Part shown: positions 7,356 to 16,040 of the stretch, piece by piece | Numbering within the stretch: position 1 is the first letter of the stretch | Layout of the letters: every line of letters begins with the position of its first letter | From: Candidatus Pacearchaeota archaeon | Lineage (GTDB): Archaea; Nanobdellota; Nanobdellia; Pacearchaeales; GW2011-AR1 | NCBI GenBank assembly: GCA_017609885.1 | Contig: JAFCDB010000013.1 | Span: 1 to 52,880 of the forward strand | Length of the DNA stretch: 52,880 nucleotides | Reading direction: 5' to 3' | Program-made: the position numbers and the translations under genes | Notes under the pieces: generated by a model | Database searches by the model: none | The model's input: the letters and a program-made list of their open reading frames with translations, nothing else | What the model was told of the DNA's origin: nothing

Positions 7356-8951
7356 ATGAAATCAAAAACTCTTATGTTTGGATTTTTCGCATTGTTCTTG
7401 ATTGCACTTGTAGCAGCAAGTTTCACAGCAACTCCTTCAACTTTGACTTTCCATCCAGGAGATGCTTCTCACACATTCACAATTACTAACACTGACGAGT
7501 TGACACTTTTAGATATTAGTCCACTTGCACTTTCAATTGAAGGTGAGGACAGCTACATTGTAGCATTTGATTTTACCGGAGATTTAACAGGAATACCTCA
7601 TACAACTCCAAGTGTTATCACAGTAACCCCTTCAACTGAGATCGACTTTTCAAATTTCAATTTAGGAGAAACATATTCTGAAGAACTATTAATAGAAGGA
7701 AATGGAGAAAACCAAACAATGACAATTGCAATTGAAAGAGATTATTGCGAAATTGGAGAAGTAGGAGATTTAAATATTAGAAGAGTAGAATTTGATAACA
7801 AGGGAAAATTTGGAGATGATGATGAATGGTACATGTTTGAAGAAATTGAAGTTGAAATTAAAATTGAAAACAACGGAGACGAAGATATTGATGATGTAGT
7901 TGTTGAATGGGGGTTGTATAATAAGAGAACAAAAGAATTTATAATTGATGATGATGAAAATGATTTTAACCTTGATAAAGATGATGATGAAACAATAACA
8001 TTCTCTTTTGAAATTGACCCAGATGATTTTGAGGAAGATGATGATGAAAATGATTTTGTTTTTTATGTAAAGGCATACAGTGATGATGAAGGAGAAGAAA
8101 ACCAGTGTGTTTCACAAATTGAGAATATTAAAATAATGAGGGACGACAATTTTGTTGTCATAGGAGATATTGACTTTCCGGAAATTGTTCCGTGCGACGA
8201 ACCATTTGAAGTAACTGCAGAAATCTGGAATATTGGAGATGATGATGAAAAAGATATTTATGTTATTGTAAAAAATGACGAGTTAAGTATTCATGAAAAA
8301 ATTCAAGTAGATGATTTAGATATTTTTGATGACGATAAAATTTCATTTGAGTTGACAATTCCTGAAGATGCAGAAGAAAAAACTTATGGATTAATATTCG
8401 AAGTTTATGATGATAACAATCATATTTTTGAAAATGATGATAATGATGAAGCAATTTTCACAGAATTATTTGAAGTTAGTGGAGGATGTAAAATTCCTTC
8501 ATCTGTTGATATTGATGCTTCACTTGAATCAGACGCTGTTGCAGGAAAAGAGACAATTGTTAAAATTATATTGACAAACACCGGAAGCGAACAAACAACT
8601 TATCAAATTTTAGTTTTAGATTATAATGACTGGGCTGAATTAGATTCAATCGAACCTAACTTTATAAGTATTGATGGAGGAGATAGTAGCGAAGTTATAG
8701 TAACTTTAACTCCAAATAAAGATTCTGAAGGAGACAGAGAATTCACAGTTAAAACTCTTTTCGACGAAAATACTGACGAACAAAGAATTAGTGTTCCTGT
8801 TGAAGCATCTCAAGGATTTTTTCCTTCAATAACAGGATTTTCAATTGTAGAAAATATAAAAGACAACTGGTTCATCTGGTTAGTTGGTTTGTTAAATGTG
8901 GTTTTGGTTATTTTAATTGTTGTGATTGCTGTTAAAATTGCGAGGAGATGA
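7356..8951 (+). CDS. Acidic S-layer-like surface protein with C-terminal sorting-type anchor
   Basis: 531 residues: signal peptide (about 1-21, ending LVAA), a beta-sandwich domain (about 22-125), acidic CARDB/CARF-like domains with runs of Asp/Glu (about 140-380), another beta-sandwich (about 385-485), then PSITGFSI, one hydrophobic helix (about 507-528) and the tail KIARR. The tripartite end (short motif, helix, Arg pair) is the architecture of archaeosortase substrates, and an archaeosortase-like gene lies 650 nt downstream. The acidic repeats suggest cation binding at the cell surface. TATA-like TTTATAAAC is about 25 nt before the ATG. Confidence 0.75.
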   Translation: MKSKTLMFGFFALFLIALVAASFTATPSTLTFHPGDASHTFTITNTDELTLLDISPLALSIEGEDSYIVAFDFTGDLTGIPHTTPSVITVTPSTEIDFSNFNLGETYSEELLIEGNGENQTMTIAIERDYCEIGEVGDLNIRRVEFDNKGKFGDDDEWYMFEEIEVEIKIENNGDEDIDDVVVEWGLYNKRTKEFIIDDDENDFNLDKDDDETITFSFEIDPDDFEEDDDENDFVFYVKAYSDDEGEENQCVSQIENIKIMRDDNFVVIGDIDFPEIVPCDEPFEVTAEIWNIGDDDEKDIYVIVKNDELSIHEKIQVDDLDIFDDDKISFELTIPEDAEEKTYGLIFEVYDDNNHIFENDDNDEAIFTELFEVSGGCKIPSSVDIDASLESDAVAGKETIVKIILTNTGSEQTTYQILVLDYNDWAELDSIEPNFISIDGGDSSEVIVTLTPNKDSEGDREFTVKTLFDENTDEQRISVPVEASQGFFPSITGFSIVENIKDNWFIWLVGLLNVVLVILIVVIAVKIARR

Positions 8952-9375
8952 AAGATTGTGAAAATTTCTGAGACAAAAGCTTATACAAGTTAAGTTCTGC
9001 TACTAGAGAACACTGTGATAGTGTGTTGGGAAACAACTTTCAGATTATGTGCAAGTAAGGAGGCGTTCAGGGTCATAATTTGAATCGTTTATATTTAGAG
9101 GTTCCAGCAAGAAACTGAAGTTGTGACAGATCTTAGAAGAACTCCGATGACTGGGGAATACTTTTAGATCAAGTAATTTTTATATTGATGCGGTTGCAAT
9201 AGTTCCTAAAGAAATGGCAAAATTTGCATATTTAGAAAAAAACTGAAAATCTGCGGAATTTAAATTTTTTAGGAAGAGAAGATACTCCTGAATCGGCTTT
9301 TAGCACGATTCTCAGCAGAAAATACTACAAATCTCTGAAACAATATTTATTTTAATTAACAACATAATTATCCAA
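8952..9375. other. Non-coding stretch with consecutive hairpins and an ORF remnant
   Basis: No intact gene. From about 8994 to 9045 three small hairpins follow each other (GTTCT/AGAAC, ACACT/AGTGT, GTTG-GGAAA-CAAC), in a segment less AT-rich than its surroundings; this could be a structured RNA but matches none I can name. At about 9148-9245 a short frame encodes LGNTFRSSNFYIDAVAIVPK and about a dozen more residues before TGA, without a start codon, like a gene remnant. The dispersed repeat begins near 9376. Confidence 0.35.
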
Positions 9376-9515
9376 ATCTAAGAAAACCAAATCTGCAAAT
9401 CGTTATCGAATTTTATTGATTAACTAATTCCCTGAAAAAAATCTCCGAGCCCGAGGACAAGCGATTTGACGAGTGGGAATCAAAAGGGTGAAAAAGGCGA
9501 GTCAGGTCACGAGGT
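9376..9515 (+). repeat. Dispersed intergenic repeat, copy b
   Basis: Contains AAGAAAACCAAATCTGCAAA, then TTCCCTG, CCGAGC, TTTGACGAGTGGGAAT and GGCGAGTCAGG in order. The same blocks occur in the same order on the opposite strand at 18905-19240, and partly at 45078-45175 and 130-161. More GC-rich than surrounding DNA, with no convincing coding frame. Origin unknown. Confidence 0.6.
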
Positions 9516-9595
9516 TTTATTTCCCTTCATCAAAATCTCTTCCCCAATTTCCCCTTCCCCCAAAATTCTTAAACCTCTTCTTCCTTCTTAATTCA

Positions 9596-10114
9596 ATGAA
9601 AACCCACGAAATAATCAATCTCCTGCTAAGATACACAATCCTCCTAATCTTAGGACTCGGAAACCTCTACTTTATCTACCTTATCTTCACACCATTAACA
9701 ATTTACCCTATCTTCGCTTTCCTCAAAATATTCTATCAAACAACCCTCATAGAAACAACAATCTTAATAGAAAACAAAATCATAGAACTAATTCCTGCAT
9801 GCATTGCAGGCGCTGCGTTTTACTTTCTTATAATATTAAACCTCACAACTAAAATGCCAATTAAAAAACGAATTTACTCTCTCACTTACTCTTTAGCATT
9901 CCTCTTGCTCTTAAACATCTCAAGAATAATTCTTCTAACACTATTTTTTATAAATTCCCTCTCGTTTTTTGACATAACTCACAAAATTTTTTGGTATGGA
10001 TTAAGTACGGTTTTTGTCGTCTGCATTTGGTTTTCTGAAGTAAAAATTTTCAAAATAAAAGACATTCCAATTTATTCAGATATTTTAAGAATCAAATCTT
10101 TAGTGAAATTATGA
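9596..10114 (+). CDS. Archaeosortase-like (exosortase family) membrane transpeptidase
   Basis: 172 residues from ATG 9596; a longer frame from 9473 runs through repeat DNA and is not favoured. About five to six membrane helices. The exosortase/archaeosortase catalytic triad is visible: Cys in IPACIAG (about residue 68), Arg in LNISRIILL (about 110) and His in DITHKIFWYG (about 130). These enzymes cleave C-terminal sorting signals and attach exported proteins to a membrane lipid. Pacearchaeota carry a short dedicated form, fitting this genome. The likely substrate is the upstream acidic surface protein ending PSITG-helix-ARR. Confidence 0.8.
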   Translation: MKTHEIINLLLRYTILLILGLGNLYFIYLIFTPLTIYPIFAFLKIFYQTTLIETTILIENKIIELIPACIAGAAFYFLIILNLTTKMPIKKRIYSLTYSLAFLLLLNISRIILLTLFFINSLSFFDITHKIFWYGLSTVFVVCIWFSEVKIFKIKDIPIYSDILRIKSLVKL

Positions 10115-10205
10115 AAACCTTTGGACATTTTTCTCTATGCTCCCCGCCCACCCAATATTGCTCGACTTCGTCTAGCAATGTCAAATTTAAATCGAAAAAT
10201 ATCTA
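10114..10205 (-). mobile_element. Degenerate copy of the MITE-like element (copy A)
   Basis: The core (ACATTTTTCT, CCCGCCCACCC, ATTGCTCGAC, TCTAGCAATGT, AAATTTAAATCGAAAAA) aligns with the inner part of the elements at 22409, 39864 and 50605 in the same order, with many substitutions and no recognisable terminal repeats. An old, decayed insertion. Confidence 0.6.
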
Positions 10206-10235
10206 TTAATCAAAACATTTCATTAAAGTTAAGAA

Positions 10236-11120
10236 TTAAAGCGGTTCGTTAGTAAATCTCGCAAGTGTTGCAATTTGCAGCTTCTCAACAACTTCAATAT
10301 CCTCGCAATTGTTCACACTTAAAACATAACAATTTGGATTTTCCTCATCTTGATAAATCCCGCTCTCATTCCCAACTGTTAAAATAAAAACAGTATTCTT
10401 GGGCTTGTTTTCGCAGGTTACAAATTCCCTGTCATGTTCCTCTGCTGATTTTTCTGTTGTAACCGCAGTTATTAAATCAAATTTCATTTCAGTCATAAAT
10501 CTCCCAAAATTAATTAATGCAAGCGTCCCGCACTCATTAATCCCAGAATCCAAATCAATTGAAAGATAAACAGGATTATTCAGAATATAATTTATATCTC
10601 CCCCTTCGATTGGAATATTCAATTTCCGAGGGTCATTTCTAAACGGCATTTTAAATCCAATTGCCTGTCCTGTAATACTCTGCCCAGTCATAACTGTAGT
10701 GTGAATTGGAATGTTGCCGAACATTTCTTTCTGCCATGTTAATCCAATATATTCGTAGGTTTTTGATTCTGCTCCAAACCATGCAAAAAAGAAAATTCCA
10801 ATAACAAAAATAGCCATCACAGCAATAATCCATTTTAATTGACTATCTTGTTTTTCAGAAATTTTTTCTTTTGGTTTTTCCTGAGTTTCTTTTTTGTTTT
10901 CGTCTTTTTCTAAATTATCATCTAATTCTTCATTTTTTTCCTCTTTCTTATTTTCTTCTTTTTCTTCATGCTCTTTTTCTTTAGGTTCCTTTTCTTTTTT
11001 ACTTTCATCTTCTCCTTCAGTTTCCACCTTGCTTTCACTACTTTCATCAAATGGCTCGCTTTTTTCAGATTCGTTTTTTATTTCTTTTTTCTCTTCTTTA
11101 TTTTCTTCTTCTTCTTCCAT
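10236..11120 (-). CDS. Single-pass membrane protein with long Glu/Lys-rich cytoplasmic domain
   Basis: 294 residues. Residues 1-93 are almost entirely Glu/Lys/Ser/Asp (disordered or coiled). A membrane helix follows at about 97-115 (WIIAVMAIFVIGIFFFAWFG), then an outside domain of about 180 residues with a few Cys. The N-in/C-out topology matches the upstream gene product (11122-11712), and both outer domains carry a similar INFGRF / YNLGRF segment, so they are probably paralogues forming a pair. One base separates the genes. Function unknown. The long antisense Ser/Phe-rich frame here is only a shadow of the Glu/Lys codons. Confidence 0.7.
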   Translation of the reverse strand: MEEEEENKEEKKEIKNESEKSEPFDESSESKVETEGEDESKKEKEPKEKEHEEKEENKKEEKNEELDDNLEKDENKKETQEKPKEKISEKQDSQLKWIIAVMAIFVIGIFFFAWFGAESKTYEYIGLTWQKEMFGNIPIHTTVMTGQSITGQAIGFKMPFRNDPRKLNIPIEGGDINYILNNPVYLSIDLDSGINECGTLALINFGRFMTEMKFDLITAVTTEKSAEEHDREFVTCENKPKNTVFILTVGNESGIYQDEENPNCYVLSVNNCEDIEVVEKLQIATLARFTNEPL

Positions 11121-11121
11121 C

Positions 11122-11712
11122 TTAATTTTGAATCTCCAGAACTTTAAAAATTATTCTATCAACAGCTCTGCTCTGCTCTTTGTCTTCTGCATTAATAAAG
11201 ACACAATTCTGCTCTTTATAAATTTTTATACTCTCTGAAACATTGTTTTCATTAAAAACAATTACATTGCTTGAGCAATTTTTTATAACAAATTCTCCTC
11301 GGCACTTTTTGTTTTCTAAACAAACTTCCTGCGCTCTCTCTGAAAATCTGCCAAGATTATACAAAAATTCATTCATTGCATTTTCATTTCCATAAACATA
11401 ATACAGCGGTTTGTTGTAAAAATAACTTCTGCTAAATATAAAATCCATAGAAATATTTTCAGTTTCCAGCGGATTGTATCTTGTTGTAAATGTCTCACCA
11501 TCAATCTCAACTTTCCAATATCCATTTTGATTTCTCACAAATTCAAATCCTTGATATTCTATTTTATCTGGATTGTTTCCTCCTCCGCCTCGATTAAAAA
11601 GTGAAAATCCGAGGGGACTCAAAACCATTAGTGCAATAAGCACGCCCCCAACCACCCACGCCTTAATATTCTGTCTTTTTTCAATATCTTCCTTAGATTT
11701 AATCTTCCTCAT
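11122..11712 (-). CDS. Single-pass membrane protein, partner of the 10236 gene
   Basis: 196 residues: a basic N-terminus (MRKIKSKEDIEKRQNIK), a membrane helix at about 18-37, a Gly/Asn linker, then an outside domain with paired cysteines (about 132-169) and NEFLYNLGRFSERAQEVC. Same topology and a related outer segment as the next gene on this strand, one base away. Function not recognised. It lies directly after the S-layer gene, so a role in surface assembly is possible but unproven. Confidence 0.65.
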   Translation of the reverse strand: MRKIKSKEDIEKRQNIKAWVVGGVLIALMVLSPLGFSLFNRGGGGNNPDKIEYQGFEFVRNQNGYWKVEIDGETFTTRYNPLETENISMDFIFSRSYFYNKPLYYVYGNENAMNEFLYNLGRFSERAQEVCLENKKCRGEFVIKNCSSNVIVFNENNVSESIKIYKEQNCVFINAEDKEQSRAVDRIIFKVLEIQN

Positions 11713-11755
11713 AAACTAACAACTAAAAATTTGTTTTTAAAACTTTCCAAATAGA

Positions 11756-11795
11756 AGGGAAAAAATAAAGAAAAAGAAAAAAATAAAAAATAAAA
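11756..11795 (-). terminator. Poly-T terminator after the S-layer gene
   Basis: Immediately after the S-layer stop codon the transcribed strand becomes almost pure T with occasional A/C (A-rich on the + strand at 11756-11795). Archaeal RNA polymerase terminates at such T-rich tracts without needing a hairpin. Confidence 0.55.
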
Positions 11796-14174
11796 TTATG
11801 CTACCACTGCTGCATCACTTGCTGTAGTTCCAGTATACTTAGTTCCTTCTGCAATCTCGATTGTTCCTGTAGTCAAAGCGTTTGCTGCATTTGTTGTATC
11901 AATTGCATTATATCCTGCAACCAAAGTCGCAACTTTTGAAGCGTAAGGTGACTTGAATGTCTCAATTAGATATTCGCCCGCACCTACACCTGTCTTAGTT
12001 TGGAATTCAGCTTCACATAAACTGCCTCCAAGAAGTTCAGCTGCAACTGTGTTAATACAACTTCCACCAACAACAATCATGTTTTTACCTACTCCAGAAG
12101 CTTCTGCATCTGTTATCGGAACGATGTTTCCACTACCTTCTCCAAAACTTGTGTCTGGTGATGCAAGGTGTAACTTACCTTCAGCCTCGCCTCCATGGTA
12201 TTTAAGTGTAACCTTATACTGGTCACCGCTTTTATCCCACAAAATCTCTGTTGCAAGTGCTGAATATGCAAATGATCTGAAAACATCTGTAGATTGTATT
12301 TCTTCAAGTGTTGCATCTTCTCCAACAATATCTGTAACAGATACTTGAGGTGTTGATGCAGAATTAAATCCTAATGTCAGATTAATACTATTTCCAGCAC
12401 CAATGGCTCCATCTTTGTCTTCTTCTTGGAAAACAAGATTAAATGTATTTGTTGCATTTCCAGTATCAACATAATCTGTGCTTATTACTCCAATTTGCCC
12501 ATTCTGTCCATCAGCGCCAAGAAAATCAGATGTATTAAGATAGGGTAGATAAACTCTCATGCCCTCTTTTGAATAAAGCTGATAGAAGTTAACATTAGTT
12601 CCTGAAGTAATGTTTAAAGTTTCTTGATTTGTTGCAATTCCATCAAGAACAATTTCTACATTTCCAATAGTGATGGTGTCATCATCTTTTGCTTTTGATT
12701 GAATAGTAACCCATTCTCCATCTTTTTTATACTGAACATTAGTATAATTAATACTACTAGTTGTTGTAAATCCATTTACTCTCATTAAATAAGATTCAGC
12801 ATCATTACCATCATTAAATGAAGCTACAAAATAATCATGGATATTTCCATCAAAATCAATTGTTGAATTAATACTACTTAACAACATATTATCTTCGTCT
12901 TTACCTGTTGAATTGTACACCGAAGTATTTGCTGCATAAAGAATGGAGATATCTTCAACACTATCTTTTAGTGGAAAATTATCTAATTGGATGTATGAAT
13001 CAGATCCTGCAATAATCTTGATTTCTTCTTCTACTGGATATTCCATTCCTGTAAAAGCTAACTTAACAGCCTCAAATCCAGGCATTACAGGTGAACTATC
13101 AGGAGCAATAAATAAATCATCATTTGCCTTCCAATTAATCACAAGTTTATCAAGTTTTGATGCACTAGTGTAAAAATTCACTTTTAAATTGTTAATTGAT
13201 TCATCATTTATTTCAATATTCGAGTTATTTACTAATTTAAGTTTACCTGAACCAATAGCAAATTCTGCAGTTTTAATACCTCCAGCATAATCATTAACAT
13301 TCACTTCTTTAACTCCTATATAGGCTTCCTTATCAGTACCACTACATATCTTTTGAGTTTTAGTTGCAGCCAATAATCCTGTAGGACTATCTTGACAATC
13401 AACAGTTAATTTAACACCACTACTACCAATAAATGAAAAACCAACAGTATATACTTTTCCATTAACAGTTAAAGTAGTTGTTTCTCCATCATTTAATGAT
13501 GTACTATCTGCAGCATCAAGTAATTCCATTGTTTGACTAGAATTTGTTGCACTCAAAATATAATACTCTTTGCCTAAAAGTGGTAGAGTAGCAGTTGCTA
13601 AATCAGCCCATTCAGGATCAGTACTAAATTCTAAGGAGTAATTTAATATGTAATCATTGTTGGAAATTTTAACTCCTACTGTAGGTTCATCTTCTTTGTA
13701 ATCACCACTTTCAAACATTGTAACATTTAAATTTGCCATATCTATTTTTTGACTATACTCAAATTCATCGTGGTCATCATCTTCAAATTTACCATCTGCT
13801 AAAAGTGTTGGAAGTCCATTTCCAGGACTGGTGTCTGTAACCGAAGTAGCTACAACATCCCATAAACTTTTTCCTAATTGGAATTTAGTAGATGATTTTT
13901 CAAACAAAACACTATCGCCTCCTGTTGGGGGGGCTGTTGTTGTAACTACACTACCTGCAAGTCCTGTTGCTAAATTGCTACTAATATCTATTGCTGCTAA
14001 CATATCTGAGTTCGCTGCTACAGAACCTACAACAATTGCCACATCAGATGCTCCTCCGTCTACAAACGGAGCAGGATAAGTTGCAGCTGTTGCAGCTGCT
14101 GCAAATCCCATTGTTGAACCTAGCATAACTGCGCTAGCTAAAACAGAAGTCATTTTTTTAAAATCAAATTTCAT
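11796..14174 (-). CDS. S-layer protein, Methanococcus type
   Basis: 792 residues. Signal peptide about 1-30 (MKFDFKKMTSVLASAVMLGS, cleavage after AAATA). The mature N-terminus YPAPFVDGGASDVAIVVG is the signature of the S-layer N-terminal domain of the methanococcal S-layer family. It is followed by long beta-rich, Thr/Ser/Asp-rich sequence and a C-terminal segment resembling the start (VGGSCINTVAAELLGG), as in this family. Few Cys and no C-terminal membrane helix. Highly expressed features: strong SD, clear TATA box and a poly-T terminator. It would be the main cell-wall lattice protein. Confidence 0.88.
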   Translation of the reverse strand: MKFDFKKMTSVLASAVMLGSTMGFAAAATAATYPAPFVDGGASDVAIVVGSVAANSDMLAAIDISSNLATGLAGSVVTTTAPPTGGDSVLFEKSSTKFQLGKSLWDVVATSVTDTSPGNGLPTLLADGKFEDDDHDEFEYSQKIDMANLNVTMFESGDYKEDEPTVGVKISNNDYILNYSLEFSTDPEWADLATATLPLLGKEYYILSATNSSQTMELLDAADSTSLNDGETTTLTVNGKVYTVGFSFIGSSGVKLTVDCQDSPTGLLAATKTQKICSGTDKEAYIGVKEVNVNDYAGGIKTAEFAIGSGKLKLVNNSNIEINDESINNLKVNFYTSASKLDKLVINWKANDDLFIAPDSSPVMPGFEAVKLAFTGMEYPVEEEIKIIAGSDSYIQLDNFPLKDSVEDISILYAANTSVYNSTGKDEDNMLLSSINSTIDFDGNIHDYFVASFNDGNDAESYLMRVNGFTTTSSINYTNVQYKKDGEWVTIQSKAKDDDTITIGNVEIVLDGIATNQETLNITSGTNVNFYQLYSKEGMRVYLPYLNTSDFLGADGQNGQIGVISTDYVDTGNATNTFNLVFQEEDKDGAIGAGNSINLTLGFNSASTPQVSVTDIVGEDATLEEIQSTDVFRSFAYSALATEILWDKSGDQYKVTLKYHGGEAEGKLHLASPDTSFGEGSGNIVPITDAEASGVGKNMIVVGGSCINTVAAELLGGSLCEAEFQTKTGVGAGEYLIETFKSPYASKVATLVAGYNAIDTTNAANALTTGTIEIAEGTKYTGTTASDAAVVA

Positions 14175-14181
14175 ATTTTTT

Positions 14182-14281
14182 ACCTCCTTTCAATTGTATT
14201 TTACTTATCGACTTAACGGCGTGTCAAAAATTGACATTCACATCTCTGTCGTCGGCAAACTTTTCAATAATTTATATAATT
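14182..14281 (-). promoter_or_regulatory. S-layer promoter: TATA box, leader and strong SD
   Basis: On the minus strand a TATA-like ATTATATAAA lies at 14271-14281. A transcript starting about 25 nt later would have a leader of about 75 nt ending in AAGGAGGT at 14182-14189, 7 nt before the ATG. This is one of very few full Shine-Dalgarno sites in the window. The leader includes GTTTGCCGACGAC, and a near-identical GTTTACCGACGAT lies on the + strand at about 14500. Confidence 0.65.
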
Positions 14282-14399
14282 TTAAGTCCTTTATAAATTT
14301 TTTGCTTTAATTTTTAAAATTTACTTTGAAATTGTGATTTCTTTTATAAAACTTGTGTTATCACTAAAAATATAGACACATTATTGAAATTGAAAATAG

Positions 14400-14530
14400 A
14401 AAGGTTTATTAAGGTATATGGCTTTTAGTTACATATATGTTTTATTCAAACATATAACTTAAAAGTATATGTTAAATACATATGGCAAAAAAACCATATA
14501 TCGTTTACCGACGATAAAAAACTTTAAGAG
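14400..14530. promoter_or_regulatory. Region of ATATGTT-type inverted repeats between divergent genes
   Basis: Between the S-layer gene and the divergent winged-helix gene lies a perfect inverted repeat TATATGTTT-(5)-AAACATATA at 14434-14456, followed by further ATATGTT/ACATAT copies, the small hairpin ATATGG...CCATAT and TATCG...CGATA. This clustering suggests binding sites for one or more regulators. No gene seen in 14282-14556. Confidence 0.5.
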
Positions 14531-14556
14531 AAAATGAAAAAAAGAAACTTTCCAAC

Positions 14557-14682
14557 ATATAAATTGCAGGAACAATTTACATAATCAAATGAGGGAACAT
14601 TTTCAGATATAAATTGCAGGAACAATTTACATAATCAAATGAGGGAACATTTTCAGATATAAATTGCAGGAACAATTTACAT
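14557..14682 (+). repeat. 50-bp tandem repeat (2.5 units) carrying a palindromic operator
   Basis: Units begin at 14557, 14607 and 14657 (the last partial, running into the ATG at 14684). Each unit holds TATAAATTG and the perfect palindrome AAATTG-CAGGAA-CAATTT, followed by TACATAAT. The units look identical, so the duplication is recent or kept homogeneous. The third palindrome sits immediately before the start codon. Best read as a multiplied promoter/operator of the downstream winged-helix gene. Confidence 0.75.
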
Positions 14683-14683
14683 A

Positions 14684-15037
14684 ATGGCAGAAAAAACAAG
14701 AATAATTGATATTTATGAAAAAGGCGGAACTTTTGCATCTGTCTTTAGAAGATTTAAAGGAGAGAAAAAAGATTACAATTATTCTGACCTTTCTTTGCTT
14801 AGACAAATCTTCAGTAATGAAAAAGCCCGGCTATTGAATGTAATAAAAATGAAAAAACCAGCATCTCTTTACAGTTTGGCGAAATTTCTTGGAAAAGATT
14901 TTAAGACAGTAAGACAAGATGTGCTTTTATTAAAAAAATTCGGATTTATAGATTTAATTCAGGAAAAACACGGAAACAGAATAACCCATAAACCAGTTTT
15001 AACAGCAACAATAGTAAACATAATTATAAGAATTTAG
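14684..15037 (+). CDS. Winged-helix DNA-binding protein (HVO_A0114-like)
   Basis: 117 residues. The central part SLYSLAKFLGKDFKTVRQDV (about 65-84) followed by LLLKKFGFIDL is a clear helix-turn-helix plus wing, of the type in archaeal HVO_A0114-family regulators, which often serve as antitoxin-like repressors. No toxin partner follows; the next gene is convergent and overlaps its last 4 bases. The palindrome repeated three times in its leader is the obvious candidate binding site for autoregulation. Confidence 0.75.
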   Translation: MAEKTRIIDIYEKGGTFASVFRRFKGEKKDYNYSDLSLLRQIFSNEKARLLNVIKMKKPASLYSLAKFLGKDFKTVRQDVLLLKKFGFIDLIQEKHGNRITHKPVLTATIVNIIIRI

Positions 15038-15537
15038 TTTTGACAAACTTCAAACCGCATGATTATCTCTTGTCTATCTGCTGCTCTAAACTCTTTTTCA
15101 TTGTAAATCCTTGCACCTGAACAATCTCCAACTCCTTCCTGAACAGGACTAATCAACTCTACATTTTCATCATAATAAATTTCTAATTTATAATATTGTG
15201 TTCTTGAGTTCTCGCCAACAACATAAGTGCTGCTTTCTAAAATCTCCTCCAAAGTTTCTTCAAGCACCTCACAAACTAATTCTCCATTAGCACACTGTTC
15301 ATTATCATAGCATTTTACAACTAAATCCCCGATTGTCTGAAATTTCGTTTCAGGAATTTCACAATCTGTAGTAAAATAACTAACTGCAGATAAAAAACTA
15401 TTCAACTCCTCATTTATTTCTATGGAATCTGTATTTGATTTTCTCAATGAAATTCCAAGGAAAATCACCGCAATTACTGCAACTATTACAACAATCAGCA
15501 CAAATCCCACAATTTCTTCCTGCGCTTTTTTCCTCAT
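15034..15537 (-). CDS. Pilin-like protein with class III signal peptide (operon gene 4)
   Basis: 167 residues. N-terminus MRKKAQEEIVGFVLIVVIVA: a short basic leader, Ala before Gln as probable prepilin-peptidase site, then a hydrophobic helix to about residue 28. The exported part has about six cysteines and no catalytic motif. Last of four consecutive genes with the same type of N-terminus, overlapping the previous one by 4 bp. Probably a minor pilin or pseudopilin. Confidence 0.7.
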   Translation of the reverse strand: MRKKAQEEIVGFVLIVVIVAVIAVIFLGISLRKSNTDSIEINEELNSFLSAVSYFTTDCEIPETKFQTIGDLVVKCYDNEQCANGELVCEVLEETLEEILESSTYVVGENSRTQYYKLEIYYDENVELISPVQEGVGDCSGARIYNEKEFRAADRQEIIMRFEVCQN

Positions 15538-16040
15538 TCTAATTCCTCCTCAACTTCAATCATCAAAAATCCAATTTCACATCTGTCATAACTTTCTCCT
15601 GAAACACTATCTTTTCTGCACAAAGCAACATAAGAACCGATCGGTGCATTGCTCTTTTTCGTAAACAATTTTATAACATTGCAATTTGGATAATTTCCTT
15701 CATTACATTCAACTTCGTTGTTCACAGGGTAAAGTTTCTTCACAATAATTCCTTTAACACCCCAAAACCCCTTATATTCTCTTGCATTTTTCAAAACCAT
15801 CAACTTATCCATATCAATTCCTCTTGGAATCCCTTCAAAATTAAATTCTGGCGTAGAAGCAATTTTTGTAACAAGTCCCACTGCCTTTTCCCTCCTAAGC
15901 TCCAAAACATCGTTCTGTAAATTAAATGTCTTGACAGAAACATAAAACAAAAAAACAAGAATGAAAAAAACTGTCACTGCAACTAGCATAAACGCCATCT
16001 GCTGGATTTTCAGTTGTCCTTTATTTAAAACAATCGACAT
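15534..16040 (-). CDS. Pilin-like protein (operon gene 3)
   Basis: 168 residues with LNKGQLKIQQMAFMLVAVTV at residues 5-24: basic residue, Gly-Gln processing site and long hydrophobic helix (about 15-37), then an exported domain including CNEGNYPNC and C..DRCEIGF. It overlaps both neighbours (16 bp and 4 bp), indicating translational coupling. Family unknown; role inferred from the signal peptide and the operon. Confidence 0.7.
   Translation of the reverse strand: MSIVLNKGQLKIQQMAFMLVAVTVFFILVFLFYVSVKTFNLQNDVLELRREKAVGLVTKIASTPEFNFEGIPRGIDMDKLMVLKNAREYKGFWGVKGIIVKKLYPVNNEVECNEGNYPNCNVIKLFTKKSNAPIGSYVALCRKDSVSGESYDRCEIGFLMIEVEEELE

Noticed and set aside
9473-9595. Longer N-terminus for the archaeosortase-like protein
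   Set aside because: This part runs through the dispersed repeat and reads as low-complexity sequence; ATG 9596 directly precedes the first membrane helix.
10894-11238. Ser/Phe-rich ORF on the + strand
   Set aside because: It is the antisense reading of Glu/Lys codons in the 10236-11120 gene.
14557-14683. CRISPR-like array
   Set aside because: Repeats are directly tandem with no unique spacers and only 2.5 units; no cas genes in the window.
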